From: Spirochaeta sp. | GTDB lineage: Bacteria > Spirochaetota > Spirochaetia > DSM-27196 > Alkalispirochaetaceae | Reading direction: 5' to 3' | Assembly: GCA_007117185.1 (NCBI GenBank) | Contig: SKHA01000393.1 | Span: 1-13,386 of the forward strand | Length of the DNA: 13,386 nt | Shown: positions 1 to 6,775 of the stretch, one piece after another | Layout: each line of letters opens with the position of its first letter | Position numbering within the stretch: the stretch's first letter is position 1 | Translations under genes and position numbers: made by a program | The notes under the pieces: model-generated | Seen by the model: only the letters and a program-made list of their open reading frames with translations | Database searches by the model: none | What the model was told of the DNA's origin: nothing

Positions 1-827
1 CGCACCGACTCGCCGCTGTGGGTCCAGGCGACCCGACTGAATCCGCGGTTGGTCGTGTCGGGGAGCACCTCAAACGGACGGAAGATCTGCCCCTGGACGA
101 TATGAAATCCACCGGTATAGATGCTGAAATCATCGGGATCACGACTGTCTACGGCAATATCCAGGTGCTGCGAGAGGCGTTCGATCAACAGATCCCGACG
201 GTCCAGAAGATCATTCGGGTTGTCACCGACCCCTTTTACCCGGGTGATCTCCTCATTCAGTCGGGCGATATCACGAATCAGATCGTTTATCTGACTCACC
301 CCGCCCTGGATCTCCTCTTCCACCATGCGTCGGGTCTGATCCAGGTTATGGTAGCGAAGACGGATACCCTCTACCAGGGCATCTCCCCGCTGCAGCACCG
401 CTTCACGGGCAGCTCGCTGGTCCGGGTACAGAGCCAGCTCCTGCCATCCGTCCCAGAAACGGTCCATCAGATTGCGGACGGAGGACTCTCCCGGTTCGTT
501 GTATATCTGTTCCAGCTGCAAGATATACCGATCCCGGGTGGACCAGTAGGATTCGTTGCCTCCGGCCGTGAGGATCCTTCGCTCCAGCAGCTCGTCCCGT
601 ACCCGTTCGATCCGCGCAGGGTCCACCCCCTGCCCGATCTGTCCGGGACGTTCGGCCCGATTGAGACCCGGGCGCATCAGGGGAGGCATCGTCTCAAATT
701 CAATTCGTTGACGGCTGTATCCCTCGGTGGACGCGTTGGTGAGGTTGTGTCCCACTACCTGTAAGGCTCGCTGGTGGGCCAGGATTCCGCGCTTACCAAG
801 TTCCAGTCCAGAAAACGTTGACTGCAT
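1..827 (-). CDS. flgK: Flagellar hook-associated protein FlgK, N-terminal part (cut by left edge)
   Basis: FlgK (HAP1) forms the junction between the flagellar hook and the filament; in spirochaetes the flagellum lies in the periplasm. About 275 residues are visible, roughly the N-terminal half of a usual FlgK, and the frame stays open to the window edge. Residues 4-41 carry the flagellar rod/hook N-terminal signature, including GLELGKRGILAHQRAL and HNLTNASTEGYSRQR. Residues ~100-145 match the FlgK segment with LEQIYNEPGESSV and FWDGWQELALYP, followed by a coiled-coil-like region around residues 150-215. The ATG at 825-827 follows a strong ribosome site, GGGAGGT, with only three bases between. 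It lies 18 bases after the flgN stop and is presumably cotranscribed with it. A long open frame on the opposite strand (18-764) is only a shadow of this gene. Confidence 0.95.
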   Translation of the reverse strand, partial: MQSTFSGLELGKRGILAHQRALQVVGHNLTNASTEGYSRQRIEFETMPPLMRPGLNRAERPGQIGQGVDPARIERVRDELLERRILTAGGNESYWSTRDRYILQLEQIYNEPGESSVRNLMDRFWDGWQELALYPDQRAAREAVLQRGDALVEGIRLRYHNLDQTRRMVEEEIQGGVSQINDLIRDIARLNEEITRVKGVGDNPNDLLDRRDLLIERLSQHLDIAVDSRDPDDFSIYTGGFHIVQGQIFRPFEVLPDTTNRGFSRVAWTHSGESV

Positions 828-845
828 AGTACCTCCCGGCAGCTC

Positions 846-1340
846 CTAAAGCTGCTGATCAACCATCATTGCCGGTGCTGAGGAAAATCTTCCCTGACCG
901 TCCCGGGCGTAGCCACCGGATGTATGTTCCGGGAAAAGCTCCCGTAGAATGCTGCGACCGGTAGCAAGGTTGGATCGCATATACGAGTCGAATACGGCGG
1001 TGGCGCTTTGAAGACGCAGAACGGCGATCTTCAGGTCCCGGTACCCCCGGGAAATCCCGGCACGGACATCCGGTGGCAGGGCTGACAGGATGCCCGCCAG
1101 GTCTCCGGGATGCCCCAGGGAGAGAGCGATTTCCTGAAACAGGCTGTCCCGTTCTTCCTCCACCCGGGAGACGCTCTCACTGAGAGCGGTCATCGTCGGA
1201 ACGAGCTGCTCCATCGCTTCCCACTTACGCTCTTCCACCAGCCCCTGCAGTTCCCGCTGGCGCTGCTCCAGCAGATTTATCAGCTCGGTCTGGCGTGCGA
1301 GTAGAATCATAAAGGTCTGTATTGATGCCACGTTTTTCAC
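846..1340 (-). CDS. flgN: FlgN-like flagellar export chaperone
   Basis: FlgN is the cytoplasmic chaperone that binds FlgK and FlgL and delivers them to the flagellar type III export gate. The 164-residue protein has the usual size and is largely helical: residues ~10-75 are rich in Glu, Gln, Leu and Arg (for example QTELINLLEQRQRELQGL), consistent with the FlgN coiled coil. A second helical stretch is at ~95-130, and the tail is flexible and Gly/Ser/Ala-rich. Sequence conservation in this family is low, so the call rests mainly on size, composition and position directly upstream of flgK. The start is GTG (1338-1340), chosen because GGAGG lies five bases upstream; an in-frame ATG ten codons later lacks such support. 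A sigma-28 promoter lies immediately upstream. Confidence 0.85.
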   Translation of the reverse strand: MKNVASIQTFMILLARQTELINLLEQRQRELQGLVEERKWEAMEQLVPTMTALSESVSRVEEERDSLFQEIALSLGHPGDLAGILSALPPDVRAGISRGYRDLKIAVLRLQSATAVFDSYMRSNLATGRSILRELFPEHTSGGYARDGQGRFSSAPAMMVDQQL

Positions 1341-1357
1341 CGGTACCTCCGTTTTAA

Positions 1358-1384
1358 CTATCGGCTTCGTTCAGGGCGGAATTA
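1358..1384 (-). promoter_or_regulatory. Sigma-28 (FliA) type promoter for flgN-flgK
   Basis: Read on the minus strand, TAAT (1384-1381), a spacer of exactly 15 bases, then GCCGATAG (1365-1358). The sigma-28 consensus is TAAA-N15-GCCGATAA, so this matches 3/4 and 7/8 with perfect spacing. The predicted transcript start near 1351 falls immediately before the GGAGG ribosome site (1350-1346) of flgN, giving a leader of only about 11 bases. Expression from a late-class flagellar promoter fits the role of FlgN and FlgK as filament-junction genes. Confidence 0.75.
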
Positions 1385-1388
1385 AGGG

Positions 1389-1418
1389 TTGTTACGGCAT
1401 CGAAAAACTCAGTATTCT
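1389..1418 (+). promoter_or_regulatory. Possible sigma-70 promoter of nagZ, nearly leaderless
   Basis: TTGTTA (1389-1394), an 18-base spacer and TATTCT (1413-1418) each match 4/6 of the housekeeping consensus. The -10 ends six bases before the chosen nagZ ATG at 1425, so the transcript would begin at or next to the start codon. No Shine-Dalgarno sequence lies before that ATG, which agrees with a leaderless message. The match is weak and could be chance. It sits back to back with the sigma-28 promoter of flgN in the divergent gap. Confidence 0.3.
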
Positions 1419-1424
1419 TGCCAG

Positions 1425-3224
1425 ATGACTCGCCTTACCTGGCTGACGGTTGTTGTCCTGCTGGCTGCAGCAGGTTCTGCTGATACCCAGACGGGTACTC
1501 TGGGGCCCCATTCGCAGATTCTGATGACCCCGGCTGATGCACCTGATGGGGTCGTCTCAGAGACGTTGTTCTGGCAGTTACCCGCGTCAGCCCTTGACGG
1601 TGTGACCTGGCCGGACAGTACCGATCGGATCAGCACTCATGTGGATCTCATTCTCGAATCCCTCAGTGACGAGGAACGGGTCGCTCAACTCCTGATGCTG
1701 GCCTGGGGGCGGGACGAACCCTCCGGTGAGATCATGCGCTGGATCAGAGAACGAAACGTGGGAGGAGTCAAGATCTTCGGGTGGAATGGTGAGCACCTGC
1801 CCACCCTTACCCGCTCCATAGAACAGATGCAGCGCGCGAGCATTGCCACCCGCTACGGGATTCCCCTCTTCACCGCCACCGACCAGGAAGGTGGGTGGGT
1901 CCGGCACGTCAAGGGAGGAACCCTCATCACCCCGGGGAATATGGCCATCGGAGCTTCCGGTTTACCGTACGACGCGCTGATGACCGGCCAGTATATCGGT
2001 ATGGAGCTGCGAGCACTGGGAATCAACATGAACTTCGCGCCGACCGTGGACGTCTATATAAATCCGGAAGCCCACGTTATCGGTCCCCGGGCGTTTTCGT
2101 CAGATCCCCGGGATACGGCAATCCTGGGGCTTGCGTTCTTCCGTGGTATGGAACGCACCGGTGTTGTTGCCACAGCGAAGCACTTTCCCGGCCACGGTAA
2201 CGCAACCGGCGACAGCCACGGCGTTCTGCCGGTAATCGACGACGACTTCGAAACGCTGTGGAACAGAGACCTCCTGCCGTTTCGGACGCTGATTCGCGAA
2301 GGTGTTCCCGCGGTCCTGGGGGGGCATCTGAGTTTTCCCCAGATTACCGGAGTAGGAACCCCCGCTACCCTCTCACGGTTCTTCAACATCCACATCCTCC
2401 GGGAGCGGCTTGATTTTCGGGGACTGATCATCACCGATGACATGTACATGGGGGGGGCTCTGGTCTATGCGCAACGAAACAACTGGTCGTTCGCCGAGCT
2501 GATCAAAGAGGCGATCCTGGCGGGAAATGACGTGATCATGCTCTCTCGCACCCCGGACTTTAACGGGGCGATCTGGAACACGCTGATCAACGCCTATCGC
2601 GAGGAGGATGAGTTCCGACGCCGGGTTGATGAGTCTGTCCGACGGGTTCTGGAGGTCAAGATCGCCTATCTCATTCCAGGGTGGCGCGTTCCGCTGCTCC
2701 CGAACTGGCGCGAAATCGGAAACTACCTCCGGCAACCGGCGGCGCGGGAGTTTCTCCTGGACCAGTCTGCCAGAAGTGTGACCCTGCTCAACAGTGAAAA
2801 CCTGCCCCACCGGCCGGGCCCTCGGGAACGGGTTCTACTGGTAGGCAAGAACCCTGTCTTCCTCTCCGAGGGGCGGCGGTTCTACCCGGGAGCGGGAGAG
2901 CTCCTGCTCTCTGGAACCGATTTCTATCTACCGTTGCGTGCCGATCGCGAACGGTTTCTGCAGGTTGCCCGTGACTACGACACGGTGATCTTTCTGCTCA
3001 GTGATCCCAACACACTTCAGCTGCTGCAAAGTGCGGAACACCTGCCCCAACGAGTCATCGTCTACAGTATTCTCACGCCGATCTATCTTCAGGAACTCCC
3101 CTGGGTGCAGGATGCGATTGCTGTGTATGGTTGGGGGCAGGAGAGTTTCGAAGCCGGATTCAGCGTCCTTCGGGGTGATTTTGAGCCGGTTGGATCGCTT
3201 CCCATTCGCATGAACGTGCCGTGA
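1425..3224 (+). CDS. nagZ: Secreted GH3 beta-N-acetylglucosaminidase (NagZ family)
   Basis: This family releases N-acetylglucosamine from muropeptides or related beta-hexosaminides during cell-wall turnover. From ATG 1425 the protein has 599 residues. Residues 1-20 form a signal peptide (charged start, hydrophobic LTVVVLLAAA, likely cleavage after GSA, no lipobox cysteine), so it should act outside the cytoplasm. The GH3 barrel spans about 65-400. It contains the NagZ-specific KHFPGHGNATGDSH at 252-265, where D263 and H265 form the Asp-His acid/base dyad, and ITDDMYMGG with D338 as the expected nucleophile. About 190 further residues resemble the extra C-terminal domain of Gram-positive NagZ; classic proteobacterial NagZ is single-domain and cytoplasmic. 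A TTG at 1389 would add 12 residues before the signal peptide and is less likely. The stop overlaps the next start as GTGA (3221-3224), indicating translational coupling. Another beta-hexosaminidase specificity is possible. Confidence 0.88.
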   Translation: MTRLTWLTVVVLLAAAGSADTQTGTLGPHSQILMTPADAPDGVVSETLFWQLPASALDGVTWPDSTDRISTHVDLILESLSDEERVAQLLMLAWGRDEPSGEIMRWIRERNVGGVKIFGWNGEHLPTLTRSIEQMQRASIATRYGIPLFTATDQEGGWVRHVKGGTLITPGNMAIGASGLPYDALMTGQYIGMELRALGINMNFAPTVDVYINPEAHVIGPRAFSSDPRDTAILGLAFFRGMERTGVVATAKHFPGHGNATGDSHGVLPVIDDDFETLWNRDLLPFRTLIREGVPAVLGGHLSFPQITGVGTPATLSRFFNIHILRERLDFRGLIITDDMYMGGALVYAQRNNWSFAELIKEAILAGNDVIMLSRTPDFNGAIWNTLINAYREEDEFRRRVDESVRRVLEVKIAYLIPGWRVPLLPNWREIGNYLRQPAAREFLLDQSARSVTLLNSENLPHRPGPRERVLLVGKNPVFLSEGRRFYPGAGELLLSGTDFYLPLRADRERFLQVARDYDTVIFLLSDPNTLQLLQSAEHLPQRVIVYSILTPIYLQELPWVQDAIAVYGWGQESFEAGFSVLRGDFEPVGSLPIRMNVP

Positions 3225-4087
3225 ACGAAACCTGGCGGGTAGTCCATCGCAGCAGTGACGATCGTCTGCGATCCCTGCTGTCCCGGGAAGAACCGCTGAG
3301 CACTTCGATGAGTGAACGTTTGCGTACCGAACGTCTTGACCCCAGGCTGAGACGGGGTGGGCGCTTCTACGCGTTTGCCGGAGACACCGCCGTCTACCAG
3401 GGACTCGGTGGAACATTCTACCCCCTGGGTCTGGACAGAATCCACGGTGAGAACAACCTGGTCACCTCCCTTGCCGGTCACGTGGAAGGAGGGACGGCAG
3501 TACGAACCATCATCGGATCCTCCCGGGACGTGCAGGTGCTGCAGGGCATTCTTCAGAGAATACCCCCCAAAAATCGACGGTACGCAGTTGAATATGATCT
3601 TCTGGCTCTGGCTCAGCCCGGACCTCCGGAGGTGGGGGATCCGCCGGACCGGGAGCTCCAGATCATCCAGCCCTCTCCGTCACAGTGGCGCCAGCTCCTT
3701 TCGCTGCAGCTGGCGTATGAAGTGGAAGAGGTGCTGATGCCCGGTCGGGAGCCGGTCCCGGCGTACAGCCGGGCCCACCTTATCGAGAGCCTTCGGAACC
3801 AGCTGGTTCTGGTCGGGCTGTGGCGGGGCACGGTGATCGCACGCGTCTCGACAAACGCCCTTGGCTATCGCTTTGGACAGATCGGGGGCGTCTATACCGA
3901 CCCGGCGTGGCGGCGCAGGGGTGTTTCCCGCTGGCTCATGAGTCATCTGCTCCGGGAACTGTACGAACAGGGGCGATACGCTTCCCTCTTTGTCAAAAAA
4001 TCGAACCCCGCAGCCCAGGCGTTGTATCGTTCTATGGGGTTCAGGTTTGTCTCACCATTCCGGATCAGTTATTATACCCGGCAGTGA
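3221..4087 (+). CDS. GNAT-family N-acetyltransferase, substrate unknown
   Basis: The protein has 288 residues. The C-terminal half (about 145-288) is a GNAT fold that would transfer an acetyl group from acetyl-CoA to an amine. The acetyl-CoA binding motif A is IGGVYTDPAWRRRGVSRWLM (221-240), with RRRGVS matching the R/Q-x-x-G-x-G/A pyrophosphate loop. Motif B follows as SNPAAQALYRSMGF (261-274). The first ~140 residues have no motif I recognise and may be a degenerate second GNAT-like domain, as in several two-domain acetyltransferases. The start is GTG at 3221, overlapping the nagZ stop; its own stop TGA (4085-4087) overlaps the glgA GTG start in the same way. Neither junction has a clear Shine-Dalgarno sequence, so translation probably relies on coupling. 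Context next to nagZ hints at an amino-sugar or cell-wall substrate, but nothing in the sequence proves it. Confidence 0.85.
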   Translation: MNETWRVVHRSSDDRLRSLLSREEPLSTSMSERLRTERLDPRLRRGGRFYAFAGDTAVYQGLGGTFYPLGLDRIHGENNLVTSLAGHVEGGTAVRTIIGSSRDVQVLQGILQRIPPKNRRYAVEYDLLALAQPGPPEVGDPPDRELQIIQPSPSQWRQLLSLQLAYEVEEVLMPGREPVPAYSRAHLIESLRNQLVLVGLWRGTVIARVSTNALGYRFGQIGGVYTDPAWRRRGVSRWLMSHLLRELYEQGRYASLFVKKSNPAAQALYRSMGFRFVSPFRISYYTRQ

Positions 4088-5589
4088 ATATTCTCTTCGT
4101 GACCAGCGAGTACCACCCCGTAGCCAAAGCGGGGGGGCTGGCTGACGCTGTAGCATCTCTGGCGCAGGCTCTGCGGATCACCGGTGATTCGGTCCAGGTG
4201 GTTCTACCGCTGTATTCTTCCGCTCACGAATCGGGGCTTTCCCTTGAACGTCTCCCCATTCCTCTGGGGGTACCCCTGGGTGTTCATGAGGAGTGGGTCG
4301 GGATTCATACAGCAGAGCTGACAGGTGTGACGCTGTTCTTTCTGGAGCACCAGGAGCTATTCCAACGCGGCGGTATCTATGGACCTGAAGCGGCTCGACC
4401 CTGGGAAGACAACCTGCGCCGCTTCGCCCTCCTTTCCCGGGGAGCCCTGCAACTGGCACTGGCTCTTGACCTGCGCCCCGACGTGATCCACAGCAACGAC
4501 TGGCCGACAGCTCTGGTATCCACCTACCATCATCTTTTTTACCGGCAGACGCAACTGGCTGCGGCGACAACAGTATTCTCCATCCACAACTTGGGGTACC
4601 AGGGTATCTGGCCGACCGGGGAGGCGCTGCACCTGGGAGCTTCCTCCCGGCAGCTTCTGGAGACCCACCTGGTCACCGGGTCACAGATAAACCTGGTCCG
4701 CAGCGCCGTTCACGTTTCCGACCATGTGGTAACGGTCAGCCCCCGATACGCCCGGGAGATCCTGCAGCAGGAGTTCGGATTCGGGTTGCATGAGGAACTG
4801 AGACAACGGGCGTCCCACATCGACGGTATTCTCAACGGGATCGATATTGACGAGTGGAACCCGGCCACAGACCACCTGCTCACCGCGCCGTTTTCCGTGG
4901 ATAATCTCGCCGGCAAGGGGCTGTGCAAGCAGCAGCTGCAGCACGACCTGGGACTGTCCGTCCGGGACGATCTACCTCTGGTGGGGATGGTGACCCGTCT
5001 GACCGACCAGAAGGGAATCGGCGAGCTTTTCGGACCGGGACACGGCAGTTTCCATCGGATCTGTACCGAACTCCCCCTGCAGTTCGTGATCCTCGGAAGT
5101 GGAGAGCGCTGGTGCGAGGACGAAATCCGCCACCTTACGGCGCAGCTGCACAATGCCGCCGCGTTCATCGGGTACGACCATGCTCTGGCACACCGGATCG
5201 AAGCCGGAGCGGACTTTTTCCTGATGCCCAGCGTCTACGAACCCTGCGGTCTGAATCAGATGTACTCCATGCGCTACGGGACGATACCGGTAGTGACCCG
5301 TACCGGGGGGTTGGCGGATACTGTTGACTCCGCCACGGGCATTTTCATCGAGGACTACTCCCGAGAAGGTATCTTTCTTGCGCTGCAGCAGGCATGCCAC
5401 CTCTGGTTGTACGACAAAGCGAGGCTGAAACGGATGCGTCGTGCCGGAATGACCAGGGATTTCAGCTGGAAGCACTCTGCCGGGGAGTACCGCCGGCTAT
5501 ACCAGAGATACCCTGAAGACGACGATGGAGCCGGGCCGCCCGATGCTGCAATGCCGGATCCCAGCCGTATCGCCCGGCGGCAGTCGTGA
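4084..5589 (+). CDS. glgA: Glycogen synthase (ADP-glucose, GT5)
   Basis: GlgA extends alpha-1,4-glucan chains using ADP-glucose supplied by GlgC, in the cytoplasm. The 501-residue protein shows the full GT5 layout. The N-terminal nucleotide-sugar loop is KAGGLADAV from K15, followed by HSNDWPTAL at 136-144, TRLTDQKG at 304-311 (R305 and K310 as phosphate ligands), and the C-terminal signature EPCGLNQ at 386-392 with E386 as the catalytic-site glutamate, then RYGTIPVV and TGGLADTV. The GTG at 4084 places the usual MNILFVTSEY opening at residue 1; the frame is open further upstream, but that would run inside the acetyltransferase gene. The family's conserved end (FSWKHSAGEYRRLY) is reached near residue 474, so the last ~26 residues are an extra acidic and Pro/Ala-rich tail. 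That tail lies opposite the 3' end of mrfB (128-bp overlap). Confidence 0.96.
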   Translation: MNILFVTSEYHPVAKAGGLADAVASLAQALRITGDSVQVVLPLYSSAHESGLSLERLPIPLGVPLGVHEEWVGIHTAELTGVTLFFLEHQELFQRGGIYGPEAARPWEDNLRRFALLSRGALQLALALDLRPDVIHSNDWPTALVSTYHHLFYRQTQLAAATTVFSIHNLGYQGIWPTGEALHLGASSRQLLETHLVTGSQINLVRSAVHVSDHVVTVSPRYAREILQQEFGFGLHEELRQRASHIDGILNGIDIDEWNPATDHLLTAPFSVDNLAGKGLCKQQLQHDLGLSVRDDLPLVGMVTRLTDQKGIGELFGPGHGSFHRICTELPLQFVILGSGERWCEDEIRHLTAQLHNAAAFIGYDHALAHRIEAGADFFLMPSVYEPCGLNQMYSMRYGTIPVVTRTGGLADTVDSATGIFIEDYSREGIFLALQQACHLWLYDKARLKRMRRAGMTRDFSWKHSAGEYRRLYQRYPEDDDGAGPPDAAMPDPSRIARRQS

Positions 5590-6763
5590 CCAGTGACAAC
5601 GCTCTGGCGTAGTCCCGGCTGCGGTGCTCCAACTGTACCGCCAGATCAACGTAGTCGGATACTGACCCGCGATTGCGGCACAACCCCTCCAGCGTCGCGA
5701 TCAGCTCTCCCCAGCGCTTATCCCTGCGGAGCACCGTCACCAGCAGATCCGCCAGACGGAACCAGTCCCGCTGCCCGGCGGTCACACCCCGGCTGACCTG
5801 CCGGATAAGTTCATCTATCGCCTGCGGACGTTCCGCCTCAGGTCCCCGCTCCAGCCGTAACCGGTAGAGCCCCGCTTCATCCGGCGGCAGGAACCCGGCC
5901 TCGCAACCCGCCGGCGAGGGGTGCCCTCCCTGGCGGATCACCCCGTTGAAGTAGAGGGCGATCCACGCCATGTGGGCGATATCGGCATAGTGATGCTCCA
6001 GCACCGGGCGCAGACGGTGGGCAGATCCCCCCCGGAGAAACTCGAGGTAGCGTTCAGGAACTTCACGACCGGGAATGTCTTCGTTCCGTTGCAGGTGCAA
6101 AACACGGGATTCTACATCTGAGAGGGAGCACGAGCCGATCTTCTCCCGGTAGAGGCGTCGGGTCACCGGCAGGAGGTCCAGGTGAACCGCCTCGGGAAAA
6201 GACTTCCTGGTCATGATCGAACGTGTTCGCAGTACCGGCAGATCGAAGGTACCTCCGTTGTACGTCACATACAGTCTGGTCGCTGACTCGAGAGGGCACC
6301 GCTGCAACTCTGCCAGAACCGCCGCCATGTACTCCTCTTCTGCGCCCAGGTCTGCCAGAAAATACTGCCTGACCTTCACCGCAGGGGCGGCTTCAGGACC
6401 ATCAATCACAAAACGTCCCAGACCGATGAGAAACGCCACAGTTCCCGCTCCGCTTGAAAGACCGGTGGTTTCGATATCGATGAAGACGGGGTCCATCAGG
6501 ACGGCGGGATCACCAGCGCTCTGGCGCATCAGTACAGGAGAGACGTTTTGCCAGCCTCCTTTCGGACCCAGCTGCACAGACCAGCATCCCGGTAACGGTT
6601 CCACCCGATCCCGCAGATAGACCGCCGGCGCGTGTCTGCGCCAGTCCACCTCCGGCGGAATATCCCGCATCTCACGGTGCACTCCCCCCCCAAGGCCGGC
6701 CGCCCCTGCTCCGGCGGTCTTCCGTTGCTTTATCTGCCGCAGCCGTTCGTACAGGTCCGCCAT
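5462..6763 (-). CDS. mrfB: MrfB/YprB-type DEDD exonuclease with TPR-like C-terminus
   Basis: This RNase H-fold exonuclease is the partner of helicase MrfA. In Bacillus subtilis the pair (YprB/YprA) acts in a UvrABC-independent excision pathway for mitomycin C damage. From ATG 6763 the protein has 433 residues. The catalytic acidic residues are visible as FIDIETTGL (D96, E98), YNGGTFDLPVL (D174) and HHYADIAH (D261, with H264 next to it). Residues ~320-415 contain alternating helices such as WGELIATLEGLC and DYARALSLVTTAAGRYG that look like TPR repeats, as described for Bacillus MrfB. A TTG directly before the ATG is a less likely start. It begins 12 bases after the mrfA stop with only a weak ribosome site, suggesting coupling. 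The final ~14 residues lie opposite the conserved end of glgA and are probably a recent extension. Confidence 0.87.
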   Translation of the reverse strand: MADLYERLRQIKQRKTAGAGAAGLGGGVHREMRDIPPEVDWRRHAPAVYLRDRVEPLPGCWSVQLGPKGGWQNVSPVLMRQSAGDPAVLMDPVFIDIETTGLSSGAGTVAFLIGLGRFVIDGPEAAPAVKVRQYFLADLGAEEEYMAAVLAELQRCPLESATRLYVTYNGGTFDLPVLRTRSIMTRKSFPEAVHLDLLPVTRRLYREKIGSCSLSDVESRVLHLQRNEDIPGREVPERYLEFLRGGSAHRLRPVLEHHYADIAHMAWIALYFNGVIRQGGHPSPAGCEAGFLPPDEAGLYRLRLERGPEAERPQAIDELIRQVSRGVTAGQRDWFRLADLLVTVLRRDKRWGELIATLEGLCRNRGSVSDYVDLAVQLEHRSRDYARALSLVTTAAGRYGWDPALQHRAARLHRRLQGISGIAGGTPRQSASS

Positions 6764-6775
6764 CAATAGCTCATC

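Noticed and set aside
18..764. 248-codon open frame on the plus strand
   Set aside because: It lies entirely antisense to flgK, whose protein shows clear family motifs. The antisense product has no recognisable features.
3820..4083. N-terminal extension of glgA
   Set aside because: The extension overlaps the acetyltransferase motif region, and GlgA proteins begin at the NILFVTSEY block, which follows GTG 4084.
5530..5578. Inverted repeat GCCGGGC / GCCCGGC as a terminator at the glgA/mrfB junction
   Set aside because: The loop is 35 bases, there is no T-tract, and it lies within both coding regions.
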